Assembly (NCBI GenBank): GCA_036703255.1
Contig: DATNPL010000200.1
Location: 1-64,000 of the forward strand
Length of the DNA: 64,000 nucleotides
Origin: Drouetiella sp036703255
Lineage (GTDB): Bacteria > Cyanobacteriota > Cyanobacteriia > Elainellales > Elainellaceae
Reading direction: 5' to 3'
Numbering within the stretch: the stretch's first letter is position 1; every line of letters begins with the position of its first letter. The translations under genes and the position numbers were made by a program. Positions 55,341 through 64,000 of the stretch are shown here, in pieces. Below the pieces are notes generated by a model. The model was not told the DNA's origin and did no database searches. It was given only the letters and a program-made list of their open reading frames with translations.

Positions 55341-56061
55341 GCAGCACTATTGCTCTGATTGCCCTGATGGTTGAGGTAATGGTCTTAGACCTATTGCTTA
55401 TTTTGAAGTCGGGTTGCGCAGTGCCCGGTGCCAAAAAACAAGCTATAGATAAAATCAGCTACGCCTGAAATACCAATGGAGATGACCACAGGATGGGTCT
55501 GACGATTGTCATATCGCCGATCGCTATCATCTAAGCATGGTCTGAGAGTTCTGGCACTATTTGATCGCTACATTTTCGTGGATTTCTGACTATAGCTATG
55601 AATTTTTTCAGAAAATGCAGATCGCATTTTTCCAAAATTTATAGCCGACCCAAGCCTATTGTGAAGCGTCCTATTTTTCGCGCTGCATCGTTTCTGTAGA
55701 TCGCAAAGACCTCCTAAAGCTGCTAGAAGTAAACCCAGAATGCCCAGTTTCACTCTCCCAGACATCGAACCTCAGTAAAGCTTTACACTCATTTTCAACC
55801 CGACAAAAATGCTTCTGCTCTAATCCTTGTGGATAGCGATAGAAAGCAAAAAGACGCTCCAAAGAGCGCCCTTGCATAATGAAGTCACAGTAGCGAGAAG
55901 CCTTAGCAATCGCCATGACTGAAAAAAATTGTCTCAAACCATCGTCTCTCAAGCGTGTGGCTGAAAAGCAAGCTCACCGACAAGTGGCTTAGGGTGAACT
56001 CGCTTTTCAGAAACCCTAAAATAGGTTTGCTCAAACGCTAGGGCGATCGCTTCGCTTGGCT
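55341..56061. other. Sparse region between the transporter-HEAT gene and infC
   Basis: It contains only one weak open frame (listed separately). The rest is AT-rich, with the transporter-HEAT promoter at its left end. No repeats of note and no RNA gene recognised. Confidence 0.4.
55671..55916 (-). CDS. Possible small protein of unknown function
   Basis: An 81-residue frame starting MAIAKASRYCDFIMQG, with RSLERLFAFYRYPQGLEQKHF and a Ser/Arg-rich end. Composition is protein-like and codons look ordinary, but there is no ribosome site before the ATG. A TTG 12 codons upstream (55952) is an alternative. No family is recognised. It is downstream of infC on the same strand by about 145 bases. Confidence 0.3.
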   Translation of the reverse strand: MAIAKASRYCDFIMQGRSLERLFAFYRYPQGLEQKHFCRVENECKALLRFDVWESETGHSGFTSSSFRRSLRSTETMQREK

Positions 56062-56649
56062 TTATACCTTCTTGGGGGAAAGCATCATCATCATGTTGCG
56101 CCCTTCACGCTTAGGTGCTTGCTGCAACTCGGCTACTTCCTGCAAATCAGTTGCCATCCGTTTCAGCAGCTCTTCAGCAAGATCGCTGTGCTGAATCTCC
56201 CGACCCCGGAACATGATCGTAGCTTTTACCTTATCTCCAGCTTTGAGAAACCGCTCGGCCTGATCGACGCGAACCTGGTAGTCATGCGCCTCAATCTTGT
56301 AACGCATCTTAACTTCTTTTACATCAGAAGTATGCTGCTTTTTGCGCGCTTCTCGAGCCTTTTTCTCTTGTTCAAACTTGAACTTGCCGTAGTCCATGAT
56401 CCGACAAACGGGTGGGTCTGCCTTGTCGCTGACCAGCACTAAGTCTAGTTCCTTCTCTTCTGCCATCCTCTGGGCTTCCCGAGGAGTCAGAATTCCTAAT
56501 TGGCTGCCGTCTGTATCAATTACCCGAATTTTCGGAAAGCGTATCCGCTCATTGATAGCTGGTAAGTCGCGATTTGGTTTGATCAGGGTGTTGTTGTTCA
56601 AGGTTCCTTTGTCGAGAGTGAGGTTAAGGTCAGTGGTCAGTTCCGGCAA
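56062..56649 (-). CDS. infC: Translation initiation factor IF-3
   Basis: A 195-residue factor that keeps ribosomal subunits apart and checks the start codon. The N-domain has NERIRFPKIRVIDTDGSQLGILTPREA and LVLVSDKADPPVCRIMDYGKF. The C-domain runs to KATIMFRGREIQHSDLAEELL, and the end LSPKKV is normal. No in-frame ATG exists near the N-terminus; the longest frame opens with TTG at 56649. A non-AUG start is the hallmark of IF-3 self-control in other bacteria, so the exact start is uncertain. Confidence 0.96.
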   Translation of the reverse strand: MPELTTDLNLTLDKGTLNNNTLIKPNRDLPAINERIRFPKIRVIDTDGSQLGILTPREAQRMAEEKELDLVLVSDKADPPVCRIMDYGKFKFEQEKKAREARKKQHTSDVKEVKMRYKIEAHDYQVRVDQAERFLKAGDKVKATIMFRGREIQHSDLAEELLKRMATDLQEVAELQQAPKREGRNMMMMLSPKKV

Positions 56650-56980
56650 GTAGCTGACGGAAGCATGACTTGGAAGATTGCGATCGCAGCTCAGAAGAAC
56701 TAAGCCGCAATGAGGCTACAAAAAGTCTACTGGAAATAAACTAAATCGAAGCTAAATCTAAATATCTCCTAACTCTATGGTAAGTCTCACTTGTGAAAGT
56801 GGAACTATTTCGTTACATGGTGATATCTTAGTCGCCCTCCCCCTGGCTCTGGCTAGGGGCAAATCTAAGGATTTTTTAGAATTTTTGTAGACGAGCGATC
56901 GCCTTTCCCTCTTGTGAGAGCGATCTTTCAAGCTAAAAGGTCTGCTTGATCCTGTAGAGCTATATTAATCGAGCGTACAA
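56650..56980. other. Divergent promoter region of infC and comF
   Basis: It holds both promoters and several HIP1-type sites, but no gene or clear hairpin. Confidence 0.4.
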
Positions 56981-57661
56981 ATGAGAGAACAACTGGAGCG
57001 ATGGGGCAGCCTAGCAGATCTATTCCTGAAGGCTGAATGCCATCTCTGTCAACGCCCTGCCGCAGATATTTGCCCCGACTGTTTGAAGCGGCTACAGCAA
57101 TTTCGCTTGCCTCAGCCTAGCAAATTTTGGCAGCCGCCCTTGCCTGTATTGGCCTGGGGGAGCTATGGCGGCACGCTAAAGCGATCGCTGGCAGCGCTGA
57201 AATATGACAATCAGCCTCGGATAGGACGTTTGTTAGGGTATTACCTAGCTGACGCTTGGCTAGACTCTCCCGCGATCGGCCGCTCTCTAGTCAAGCCGCT
57301 AGTTGTCGTGCCTATTCCGCTCCACGCTAGCAAGCAGAAGCAACGAGGCTATAACCAAGCAGAGGTGATTGCTCGAGCCTTTTGCGATCGCACCCGCCTG
57401 CCTATGTCACAAGGGTTGAGACGCGATCGGGCTACTGAGGCTCAATTTGGTTTGACGCCAGAAGAAAGGATGCAGAACCTAGCGAACGCCTTCTGTGTCG
57501 AAGATCGTTTCAGCAAACGCCATGCCTCTAAAACCGTACTTCTGGTAGATGACATCTACACAACCGGGACAACGGCAAGATCCGCTATTCAAGTTTTGCG
57601 TCAGAGCGGTATTGGGGTCGCTGGCATCTTGGCGGTTGCTAAAGCCGAGATGCAAGGCTGA
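56981..57661 (+). CDS. comF: ComF family phosphoribosyltransferase-like protein
   Basis: A 226-residue protein. An N-terminal zinc finger (CHLCQRPAADICPDC, about 21-35) is joined to a type I phosphoribosyltransferase domain with the PRPP loop VLLVDDIYTTGTTARSA (about 186-202). KQKQRGYNQAEVIARAF is the ComF-typical block. In naturally competent bacteria ComF takes part in DNA uptake, probably at the cytosolic face. It stands alone and diverges from infC. Confidence 0.93.
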   Translation: MREQLERWGSLADLFLKAECHLCQRPAADICPDCLKRLQQFRLPQPSKFWQPPLPVLAWGSYGGTLKRSLAALKYDNQPRIGRLLGYYLADAWLDSPAIGRSLVKPLVVVPIPLHASKQKQRGYNQAEVIARAFCDRTRLPMSQGLRRDRATEAQFGLTPEERMQNLANAFCVEDRFSKRHASKTVLLVDDIYTTGTTARSAIQVLRQSGIGVAGILAVAKAEMQG

Positions 57662-57701
57662 GCCTGAACTTAGTCCTGCATCTCAACAAACAGCTGTCAG
57701 C

Positions 57702-58559
57702 CTAGCGTCTTCTGCTTCCAGACCTTGCCCGAGGCCGCGAGGTGCCAAAGCCGCTGCCCGAGTTTGACCGTGCCCGTGTGGGGGTATTGTTGCGGCGTAA
57801 ATCTGTGGAGCCAAAGCCAGAGCCGCTGGGTCGGTTAACTTGACGACGTTTGACGCTGCCAGATGTGGAATTAGAAGGCGATCGCAACTGGCCTGTCGTC
57901 CGAAGCTGCTGATTGCGAACAGCCACAGGAGGGGCGCTATATCGGCTCTGATAGTTGCTGGCAGCCTGACCGTAAGTTCTGCCATAGCCGCCGTAACCTG
58001 TGAGCACTCCTCCTGGCTGGTAGGCGGGCGGAAAGTAGTATTGAGGCGTGAATAAAAGACTCCCCAATGCCTGACCTGCCAAGGCACCTGCAAAAGGTGC
58101 CCAGAAGCTTGGCTCCTGACGAACGACAACCACTTCTTGCTGCCCCGTTTGTGGATTAGCCTGAGTTTCAGTCACGTTATGGACATACTCAATGCGAAAG
58201 TCTTCAGTCAGGTGTAATGCAGGCTGACCTTGATCGACCCGCAGATAACTTTTTTGACCTGCCTTAATTTCCTCATCCGTCAGGCGAGCCATTGGTAAAT
58301 TTTCCAATTGCAGCGTTGCAGGCTGACCTGGAGGCGTATTCAGCAGCATCAGCGTATATGCGCCATTGATATCATCATAGGTGGCTTGCTGAACAGGGTA
58401 GGTGCCGTCGGTAATCTGCGCTTTTGTCGTGGCGGGGGTTGCGCTAGCAGCTGGAGATGGGGACTTGGCAACCGAATTTTCTACCGACGGGCTGTTGCAA
58501 GCCACGGTAGACACCATCAGCGTCAACATCATTGAAAAGAGTACAAATCTACGAAACAT
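57702..58559 (-). CDS. Putative lipoprotein with Arg/Ser-rich tail
   Basis: A 285-residue protein. The signal segment MFRRFVLFSMMLTLMVSTVAC ends in a probable lipobox Cys at residue 21, followed by an Ala/Pro/Ser linker. A small ordered domain (about 55-150) includes DGTYPVQQATYDDINGAYTLM and LRVDQGQPALHLTEDFRIEYV. A Tyr/Gly-rich stretch (PFAGALAGQALGSLLF, then YYFPPAYQPGGV) and a highly basic Ser/Arg/Gly tail end the protein. I recognise no family. ATG 58559 gives the cleanest signal peptide. Confidence 0.65.
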   Translation of the reverse strand: MFRRFVLFSMMLTLMVSTVACNSPSVENSVAKSPSPAASATPATTKAQITDGTYPVQQATYDDINGAYTLMLLNTPPGQPATLQLENLPMARLTDEEIKAGQKSYLRVDQGQPALHLTEDFRIEYVHNVTETQANPQTGQQEVVVVRQEPSFWAPFAGALAGQALGSLLFTPQYYFPPAYQPGGVLTGYGGYGRTYGQAASNYQSRYSAPPVAVRNQQLRTTGQLRSPSNSTSGSVKRRQVNRPSGSGFGSTDLRRNNTPTRARSNSGSGFGTSRPRARSGSRRR

Positions 58560-58610
58560 GGTTGGGGGTAAATAGTGGGTCACTAAAATGGAGTTACGAG
58601 AGTGAAGAGT

Positions 58611-59213
58611 CTACAGAGGTACTAGCTCTGGGTAATGCATCAAAAGCTGATCCGAAGTTAACTCATCGCCTATCTGTGCTGGAGAAAAGTGGACTTGCAC
58701 TGCGCGCAAAATGCCCTGATAGTGTAGGTTAATCATGGCTTTAAGTCCGGCTGTAAGTGCGCTCATGCTGCCTAAATCTGTTTCTAGGGCAGGGACGTCA
58801 CCTTCGCAAGCGATCGTCAGCATAACAACCAGGTTCTGCGTTATGGGCAAGGAAAAGGCATCATCTGGACTATCCTCGGGGTCATTGCCATACACGGCGC
58901 TGCCATAGCGCTGAGCCGAGTCGGTAAACAATTCAGTTACATAATCTCCAGCCTCGCCTTCGTCAAAAAATACATCGCCCTCATTCGCAACAGATTTCCA
59001 GTAGATGTCATGTTGCAGCAAACTCTGGCAGATTTCTGCTAACCCTTCTCCCAAAGCCTCTAGATCTCCTTCTGCTTCGATAGCCTGCCGCGCGGCATGA
59101 TTAAGCACACCCAGCAAAGGGGCAACTTCACTGCCAGCTAGGTGAACCATAACGCGGCAAACCACAATGCGAGTCTTACCCCTGTTACTAAACCGATCGC
59201 GCCAAGCATTCAT
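58611..59213 (-). CDS. DUF1517-like protein
   Basis: A 200-residue soluble protein. It contains TRIVVCRVMVHLAGSEVAPLLGVLN, then DLEALGEGLAEICQSLL, and ends with VQVHFSPAQIGDELTSDQLLMHYPELV. These blocks resemble the soluble domain of cyanobacterial DUF1517 proteins, here without the usual N-terminal membrane part. Function unknown. It lies 51 bases upstream of the lipoprotein gene on the same strand. Confidence 0.7.
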   Translation of the reverse strand: MNAWRDRFSNRGKTRIVVCRVMVHLAGSEVAPLLGVLNHAARQAIEAEGDLEALGEGLAEICQSLLQHDIYWKSVANEGDVFFDEGEAGDYVTELFTDSAQRYGSAVYGNDPEDSPDDAFSLPITQNLVVMLTIACEGDVPALETDLGSMSALTAGLKAMINLHYQGILRAVQVHFSPAQIGDELTSDQLLMHYPELVPL

Positions 59214-59592
59214 GAGTAACTCCTTTTGAAAGGCTGGATAGACTTAGACTAGTTGGTCTTCTAGTTGGTTCTGGACTAGCGGGTCTTGGATGAACTTGGA
59301 CAAGGTGATCCTGGGACGAATTAATAGGGCAAACCAAACAGCTCAAATAGATTTGGATAGATGCAAAAGGATCGAATGCTGGGCTAGGCAAAATGCGCTA
59401 GATCGCTTAAATTCGGCTCAGTCGCTCATCTCAACCCTAACTCAACTAACTTAGAGGCGATCGCCTCTATTTCCTTCTATCTAAAGTTTTAGCTTGTGAG
59501 ATGTGCCAAGAGAGAGGCGGATTTCCGCCAGTCTTATTCGGTTCTACAACTTTGAGTTTGGGTTTTGAGCTTACGATGGGCATCATGCTTTC
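59214..59592. other. Divergent intergenic region before dacB
   Basis: It carries an imperfect repeat of CTAGTTGGTCTT/CTAGTTGGTTCT near 59244-59268, a HIP1 site and AT-rich promoter-like sequence. No gene seen. Confidence 0.4.
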
Positions 59593-61128
59593 TTGAAGGG
59601 AAAATCTCAGAAAACGGTGCTGAATTTCTTATATTTCATCCAGTCTTTTATCCGGCCATCCGTTCGCTTTAGTCTCATTCAGCTAGGTTTGCTGTGCCTA
59701 GTTCTGCTGAACCCTGCAACAGCACAGACGCTCTGTCCGGCTGAGTTGCATAGGGCGATCGCCACCATTACATCAGATCCGCCACTGCGCCGTGCGCGCT
59801 GGGGAATTTTGGTGCAAGGGTTAGACAGCCCTTCTCCGACGATTTATGCCCAGAATGCAGAGGATTTTTTTATTCCAGCCTCCAACGTTAAGCTGCTGAC
59901 TACCGCCGCAGCCTTAACGCGACTTGGCCCAGAGTTTCGTATCCGAACTTCGATCTACCAGATTCAAGCTCAATCAACGACCACCCTTTTACGCGTTGTC
60001 GGACGGGGTGATCCCAGCCTGACAGATGTGCAACTACAGACGCTGGCTCGTCAGCTCCGCGATCGCGGCATCACTCAGATCGATCGGCTTGTGCTGGATG
60101 ACCAATACTTTCGGGGCGATGCGATTAACTCAACATGGGAATGGGAAGATATTCAGGCAGGCTATGGAGCGGCGGCCAATAGCCTCATGGTTAATCAAAA
60201 TGCGATTAGCCTGACGTTGGTGCCACAGGCATTAGGAGAACCCTTACGAGTCGTTTGGGACGATCCTGCCATAGGCCAGCGTTGGCAAATCAACAATCGT
60301 TCTGAAACTGTCGCACCCGATCAACCTGAATTTCTGCAAGTGGGACGGGCTTTTAGCCAGCCTATTCTACAGGTCGAGGGTCAGCTGCGAGTGGGTTCTG
60401 CCTCAGAGCCAGTCGCGATTTCAGTGCCTCAACCTATCACATATTTTGCCGATCGCTTGCAGTTAGCCCTTAGCGCAGTCGGTATTGAAATCAAGCAAAC
60501 GCAGGTTGCCAACGATCAAGCCATTTGGTCAGATCAGGCGATGTCGGATCAGGCGATCGAAATAGCCGCAGTTGAATCTTCCCCGCTGGCAGATCTGCTC
60601 ATAGAAACCAATCGAGACAGCAACAATCTTTACGCAGAGGCCATTTTACGCGCTCTGGGAGCGAACTCGTCGCTGCAAGACAACCTCAACAATAGCTCTA
60701 GTCTGAAAGCGGGGCTGGATGAAGTGAGAGCAACCCTGCTAGAGCTAGGCGTAAATGGAGAAAATTATCAGCTAGCAGATGGTTCAGGGCTATCGCGTCG
60801 AAATCTCGTTAGCCCAACGGCTCTAGTAGAGGCTCTGCAAGCAATGCAGCAATCGCCCTATGCCACAGCTTATCGCAACAGCCTCGCAGTTGCCGGAGTC
60901 AGCGGCACCCTGCGCCATCGATTTCAAAATAGTTCTGTGCAGGGACATCTCCAAGGCAAAAGTGGATTCCTGAGCGGTGCTGCTGCACTATCAGGTTATT
61001 TACAGCCACCCAGCCACCCGCCGATCGCCTTCAGCATTATCGTCAACTCGTTTGACCTCCCCTTCGATCAGGTTCAGTCTGCGATCGACCAAGTCGTTGA
61101 AACCCTGCAAAATTTGAGACGCTGCTAG
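59593..61128 (+). CDS. dacB: D-Ala-D-Ala carboxypeptidase/endopeptidase (PBP4, peptidase S13)
   Basis: A 511-residue periplasmic enzyme that trims or opens peptidoglycan cross-links. A hydrophobic signal segment (about 25-45, IQLGLLCLVLLNPATAQ) is followed by the penicillin-binding fold. All three motifs are visible: SxxK in PASNVKLL, SxN in DSNNLYAE and KSG in QGKSGFLSG (the usual KTG with Ser). An insert domain (about 160-330) is typical of the family. The start is TTG at 59593; GTG at 59617 is also possible and gives a shorter leader. Confidence 0.93.
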   Translation: MKGKSQKTVLNFLYFIQSFIRPSVRFSLIQLGLLCLVLLNPATAQTLCPAELHRAIATITSDPPLRRARWGILVQGLDSPSPTIYAQNAEDFFIPASNVKLLTTAAALTRLGPEFRIRTSIYQIQAQSTTTLLRVVGRGDPSLTDVQLQTLARQLRDRGITQIDRLVLDDQYFRGDAINSTWEWEDIQAGYGAAANSLMVNQNAISLTLVPQALGEPLRVVWDDPAIGQRWQINNRSETVAPDQPEFLQVGRAFSQPILQVEGQLRVGSASEPVAISVPQPITYFADRLQLALSAVGIEIKQTQVANDQAIWSDQAMSDQAIEIAAVESSPLADLLIETNRDSNNLYAEAILRALGANSSLQDNLNNSSSLKAGLDEVRATLLELGVNGENYQLADGSGLSRRNLVSPTALVEALQAMQQSPYATAYRNSLAVAGVSGTLRHRFQNSSVQGHLQGKSGFLSGAAALSGYLQPPSHPPIAFSIIVNSFDLPFDQVQSAIDQVVETLQNLRRC

Positions 61129-61200
61129 AACGCAGATAAGACTTAACCTGCAACAACCCACAGCAGACGCAATTAAGACAGCCGTAGTTGAGACAACAGC

Positions 61201-61536
61201 CTAGACTAAGGCAGGACGCGCTTCAGAAGGCTTGATCTGAAACTTCACCAGATTGGCAAGCTCTTGAAGCTGGCTGATGGCTTCCGCGCCTTCCAACTTC
61301 ATGAGTTCGCGATCGTCTCTCATTTCTGTCCAGGTAATTCCGTAGTCAGAAACCAGGAACCGAATCAGGTGGTTTTCTCCTAAGCTCACCATAAACGATG
61401 CGCTATTCATTTGTCCGCCGCAGGTGTAGCAAGAAGCCAGGTAGCCCCGCTGCTCCAATACGATAGCCAGCGCCTGAAGATTCATGACCAAATCTTGGAC
61501 AAATTTGCGATGCTGCTCCGCAAGTCTGAGAAACAT
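61201..61536 (-). CDS. DUF1815 protein
   Basis: A 111-residue cyanobacterial protein of unknown function. It starts MFLRLAEQHRKFVQDLVMNLQ, with the CYTCGG motif near 41-46, then FLVSDYGITWTEMRDD and a helix EGAEAISQLQELA. The paired Cys in CYTCGG could bind metal or form a disulfide. It is a single gene; the long spacer after it has no partner. Confidence 0.85.
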   Translation of the reverse strand: MFLRLAEQHRKFVQDLVMNLQALAIVLEQRGYLASCYTCGGQMNSASFMVSLGENHLIRFLVSDYGITWTEMRDDRELMKLEGAEAISQLQELANLVKFQIKPSEARPALV

Positions 61537-62174
61537 ACTTAATCTCCTCTCGCCACAATTAAGACAATTCTAGAACCTTTTATAATTTCTTAAACATTCG
61601 ATCTCAGATATTCAACTTTTTGAAAATAGAGCCAAAGCCATTCATAAACACCTGAAGACTCAGAAAGAGGTTCCCTTTCCTTGAAAACTGTCAAAATTCA
61701 AGTGCGAAAGCCAGTGGCGTTGAAAAATATAAGCTTTAAAAAACTAGCTTTGAACAGCTAACTTAGTAAACCCTGTAGACGCAGTCAGGACAGCCTATCT
61801 AAGACTCTAGTAGCGGACTCATAAGGGACTTTAAAACCCAAAGGCTAGCTTAAAGTTAGCCACCCCTATAGAGTAGTGCAGTATAAGTCATGACATAAGC
61901 CAAAGCCGCTGACATAATCAACACGCTTGCAGCTTAAGCAGACCCATCATTACCGAGTCCCAGCTTTAGCCTAACCTGTCAACCCAATATCTGCCCAGCC
62001 ACCTAGACCTTTCGATACATATTTTTAATATATCGCCACAGTTTCGTCACAAAGATTAATCTTTGTGCTAAAAGCTAAAATACATCGGCGTTGGACAATC
62101 TTTCTTTAGGAAGAAGTGCCCGCTCTGCCCATGAACTCACTCAGCCATCGCTCAGCGATTAGGGCAGGGCTGCC
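61537..62174. other. Long gene-free stretch
   Basis: About 640 AT-rich bases with many stops in all frames. I see no gene, RNA or strong repeat apart from the hairpin at the right end. A small regulatory RNA cannot be excluded. The DUF1815 promoter lies at the left end. Confidence 0.45.
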
Positions 62175-62179
62175 CTAAT
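62158..62179 (-). terminator. Hairpin overlapping the DUF2839 stop codon
   Basis: ATTAGGGCAG (62158-62167) pairs fully with CTGCCCTAAT (62170-62179) around GG. The TAG stop of the small gene (62175-62177) is inside the stem. It may end its transcript. Confidence 0.5.
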
Positions 62180-62387
62180 TGATCTGCCACCAGCCCAATC
62201 CAGGGCCAATTAAACGCACCATTACCCAATACACCACCAGTACCCCAATACCAATCCAAGCTCCGCGCGTACTCCAGCTGACGAACTGGTCAGCTTGGCT
62301 CTTCTTAATGGGTAGCCATGAATAGATATTTCCTTCTTGCCCGTACTTCTCGCCTAGTGAATCCTTACGGCGTTTTGAATCTCCCAT
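62175..62387 (-). CDS. DUF2839 small membrane protein
   Basis: A 70-residue protein starting MGDSKRRKDSLGEKYGQ, with a polar basic N-terminus and one C-terminal membrane helix (AWIGIGVLVVYWVMVRLIGP). This matches the cyanobacterial/plastid family DUF2839, of unknown function. ATG 62387 is preferred to an in-frame start five codons earlier. Confidence 0.85.
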   Translation of the reverse strand: MGDSKRRKDSLGEKYGQEGNIYSWLPIKKSQADQFVSWSTRGAWIGIGVLVVYWVMVRLIGPGLGWWQIN

Positions 62388-62542
62388 GATGTACCTGCTC
62401 AAACAATGAAAATTTTTGATTCAAACTTGTGCTTAATGATATCGCTTTCCGGAATACTCTCTGAATCAAATCTCAGATTAGAAGCTGGGATAAAATAATC
62501 TGAAAGATTTTTTAAGTTTGCAATTCTTAACAGATTTCCCGT

Positions 62543-63589
62543 CTATGCGAAATGCTGAAATCCCCGATCGAGCGAGAGTAACCGATCAGGAAAACGCCCT
62601 GCACTATCTTGTAAAACAACGATCGGTTGAGCCGTAATAGTGCCAACGATCGCCCCTCCGGGGATTAACTCCAGCAGAGCTTGAGCGATCGCAGGCGGTA
62701 AGCACAGCACCAATTCAAAATCTTCGCCTCCATACAACGCCCACTCCAGCGCCTGAGACGCAGAAATCCAATCTGCTGTCCCAGCTATCGGAGGAATCTG
62801 CCTGAGATCGATTTCAGCCCCTACCTGACTGGCGCGGCAAATTTGCAAAATGGCATCCGCTAAGCCATCGCTACTGTCCATGCCCGTCCAGGAATGTGCT
62901 CCAAGAGCCACCGCATGCAGCAGCGGGATCACGTCCAGTCGGGGAATCGGACGCTGGTGAGCGGACACCAAGTAGTCGCGATCGCTCTTCTGCAACGATT
63001 GCCCCTGCTCAGGGTGCAAAAGCAGTTCTAAACCTGCTCTGGAGGCACCATGAACGCCTGTTATCAGGATGCGATCGCCGGGTTGAGCCGTTGAGCGACG
63101 AATGGCTTGATGGGGCAACACCTGACCCAACGCCGTGATATTGAGGCTGATGACGGGCGATCGGCAAATATCTCCTCCGACGATCGGCGTGTTGAAAGGC
63201 TTTAGGCAGCTTGCCATACCCTGATAGAGGTTCTCAACGCAGGCTACAGGCAAATCTCCCGGTAAGCCTAGCCCCACCGTTATTCCCAGCGGCGCAGCTC
63301 CCATAGCTGCCAAATCCGAGAGGTTAGCAGCCGCAGCCCGCCAGCCAGTATCGTAGGCAGAAGTGGTGTGAATATCAGGTAAGGCCATCCCTAGACTGAA
63401 ATGAACACCGTCTACCAGAGTATCGCTTGTGACCACCAGCAAATGCGCCTCGCTAACCGAGAGCAAAGCCCCATCATCTCCCACAATATCTGCGGGGCAA
63501 AAGCGCTGTAGCCGTTGCAAAAGACCCTGCTCTCCCAGGTCACGCACCTGCTGAGCTGCTTCTCTATCGGCGTTGCCGTTGTCTAGCAC
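62543..63589 (-). CDS. thiL: Thiamine-monophosphate kinase
   Basis: A 348-residue enzyme that phosphorylates thiamine monophosphate to the active diphosphate, the last step of thiamine synthesis. AIR-synthase-like fold with the metal/nucleotide motifs IVGDDGALLSV, SDTLVDGVHFSL, DSSDGLADAIL and LYGGEDFELVLCLP. Starts GTG, four bases after the stop of the DUF1995 gene on the same strand, so translation is probably coupled. No TPP riboswitch was seen. Confidence 0.95.
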   Translation of the reverse strand: MLDNGNADREAAQQVRDLGEQGLLQRLQRFCPADIVGDDGALLSVSEAHLLVVTSDTLVDGVHFSLGMALPDIHTTSAYDTGWRAAAANLSDLAAMGAAPLGITVGLGLPGDLPVACVENLYQGMASCLKPFNTPIVGGDICRSPVISLNITALGQVLPHQAIRRSTAQPGDRILITGVHGASRAGLELLLHPEQGQSLQKSDRDYLVSAHQRPIPRLDVIPLLHAVALGAHSWTGMDSSDGLADAILQICRASQVGAEIDLRQIPPIAGTADWISASQALEWALYGGEDFELVLCLPPAIAQALLELIPGGAIVGTITAQPIVVLQDSAGRFPDRLLSLDRGFQHFA

Positions 63590-63593
63590 CGAG

Positions 63594-64000
63594 TTACTGA
63601 CTCAAAGCTCTGAGGAACTGCTGAAGCGAAGAGAGCAATCCCCTCCGCGCAGGCTGAGCCTCTGCGGCATCCCCAGTACCCAATAGAATGCGATCGAGCA
63701 CTTCACCTGTCGGGCGCTGCGCTTCCTCGGCAATCAGTTCATAGCTTCCTTCCTTGTCTTGCCACACTTGCCATAACCCTGGGTAGGCGCGAAACACAGC
63801 CGCACCTTCCAGCGGACGTAGATAATAGCAAGATTCGAAAGTGCTTAAGAAGCGTTCACGGAGCTGCCGTCCAGCGTAGCCAATGCCAATGGTGGCGATA
63901 TCCTCTAGCTTTGGATTGAGCATCACCACTGGCCGATCCATTGCCTGCTGACAGAGTGTTTCCACATCCAACACCTCGACAGAAGAAGGCTGCACAAACA
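63594..64000 (-). CDS. DUF1995-like protein, C-terminal part (cut by window edge)
   Basis: The frame runs off the right edge; the last 134 residues are visible. They contain VVMLNPKLEDIATIGIGYAGRQLRERFL, FESCYYLRPLEGAAVFRAYPGLWQVW and a closing segment with ILLGTG. This resembles the C-terminal half of DUF1995, a family of cyanobacterial and plastid proteins with unknown function. GTG at 63995 is open but reads into the edge, so the true start is outside. It is the first gene of a unit with thiL. Confidence 0.75.
   Translation of the reverse strand, partial: FVQPSSVEVLDVETLCQQAMDRPVVMLNPKLEDIATIGIGYAGRQLRERFLSTFESCYYLRPLEGAAVFRAYPGLWQVWQDKEGSYELIAEEAQRPTGEVLDRILLGTGDAAEAQPARRGLLSSLQQFLRALSQ

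Noticed and set aside
62400..63600. Search for a TPP riboswitch near thiL and a cobalamin riboswitch near cobH
   Set aside because: No conserved riboswitch boxes were seen in the upstream regions of either gene.

Overview
The window reads as a stretch of chromosome from a cyanobacterium, probably filamentous or Leptolyngbya-like (inference). Genus cannot be fixed from the sequence alone. The evidence is a set of cyanobacteria-specific genes: orange carotenoid protein with its fluorescence recovery protein, Psb32, a 37-residue PsaX, a CIRCE-controlled second GroEL, and several small families confined to cyanobacteria. The palindrome GCGATCGC (HIP1) also recurs throughout, inside and between genes. 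Apart from a transposase tail at the left edge I see no insertion sequence, and I see no phage, CRISPR array, tRNA or rRNA.

Layout. 0-5 kb: transposase remnant, ocp-frp photoprotection pair, a stand-alone sugar-type ABC ATPase, an OmpR-type regulator and a small conserved protein. 5-13 kb: bolA and CGFS glutaredoxin, a secreted protein, a subtilisin-fold protein that has lost its catalytic residues, cobH, a hairpin-rich spacer, psb32, and a run of one-membrane-segment proteins. 13-23 kb: recJ with a long C-terminal extension, a DUF4168 protein, and a leftward mutS2 / pentapeptide-repeat / glycosyltransferase unit. 23-30 kb: two RTX proteins, one an ecto-phosphatase/nucleotidase, beside a diverged nucleoside-transporter homologue. 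30-36 kb: cinA, a MraY/WecA-type transferase, a transglutaminase-like protein and groEL2. 36-43 kb: a rightward surface-polysaccharide cluster (flippase, GT2, GT4, 2-oxoglutarate oxygenase, Wzy-like polymerase). 43-50 kb: a third RTX protein with a seven-fold repeat, a DUF2079 protein with an HMA metal-binding partner, natD, psaX and lipA. 50-64 kb: a CheY-like protein, DUF427, a cyclic-nucleotide-binding protein next to a transporter-HEAT protein, infC, comF, a lipoprotein, dacB, small DUF proteins, thiL and a DUF1995 gene that runs off the right edge.

How genes work together. OCP and FRP switch phycobilisome quenching on and off. BolA and the CGFS glutaredoxin are classic iron-sulfur/iron-signalling partners. 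The polysaccharide genes form one pathway, possibly primed by the WecA-like transferase 4 kb upstream. The cNMP-binding protein and the transporter-HEAT protein look like one regulatory unit split over two genes.

Most worth following up: the catalytically dead subtilase; a recurring class of long, nearly perfect palindromes with three-base loops, one of which holds the start codon of the pentapeptide-repeat gene; the NupC-family transporter whose nucleoside-contact motifs are replaced; the CobH with Tyr where the catalytic His is expected; and the predicted propeller-RTX protein. I did not find an obviously new multi-gene defence or mobile system. All family assignments come from reading motifs; no database search was run.
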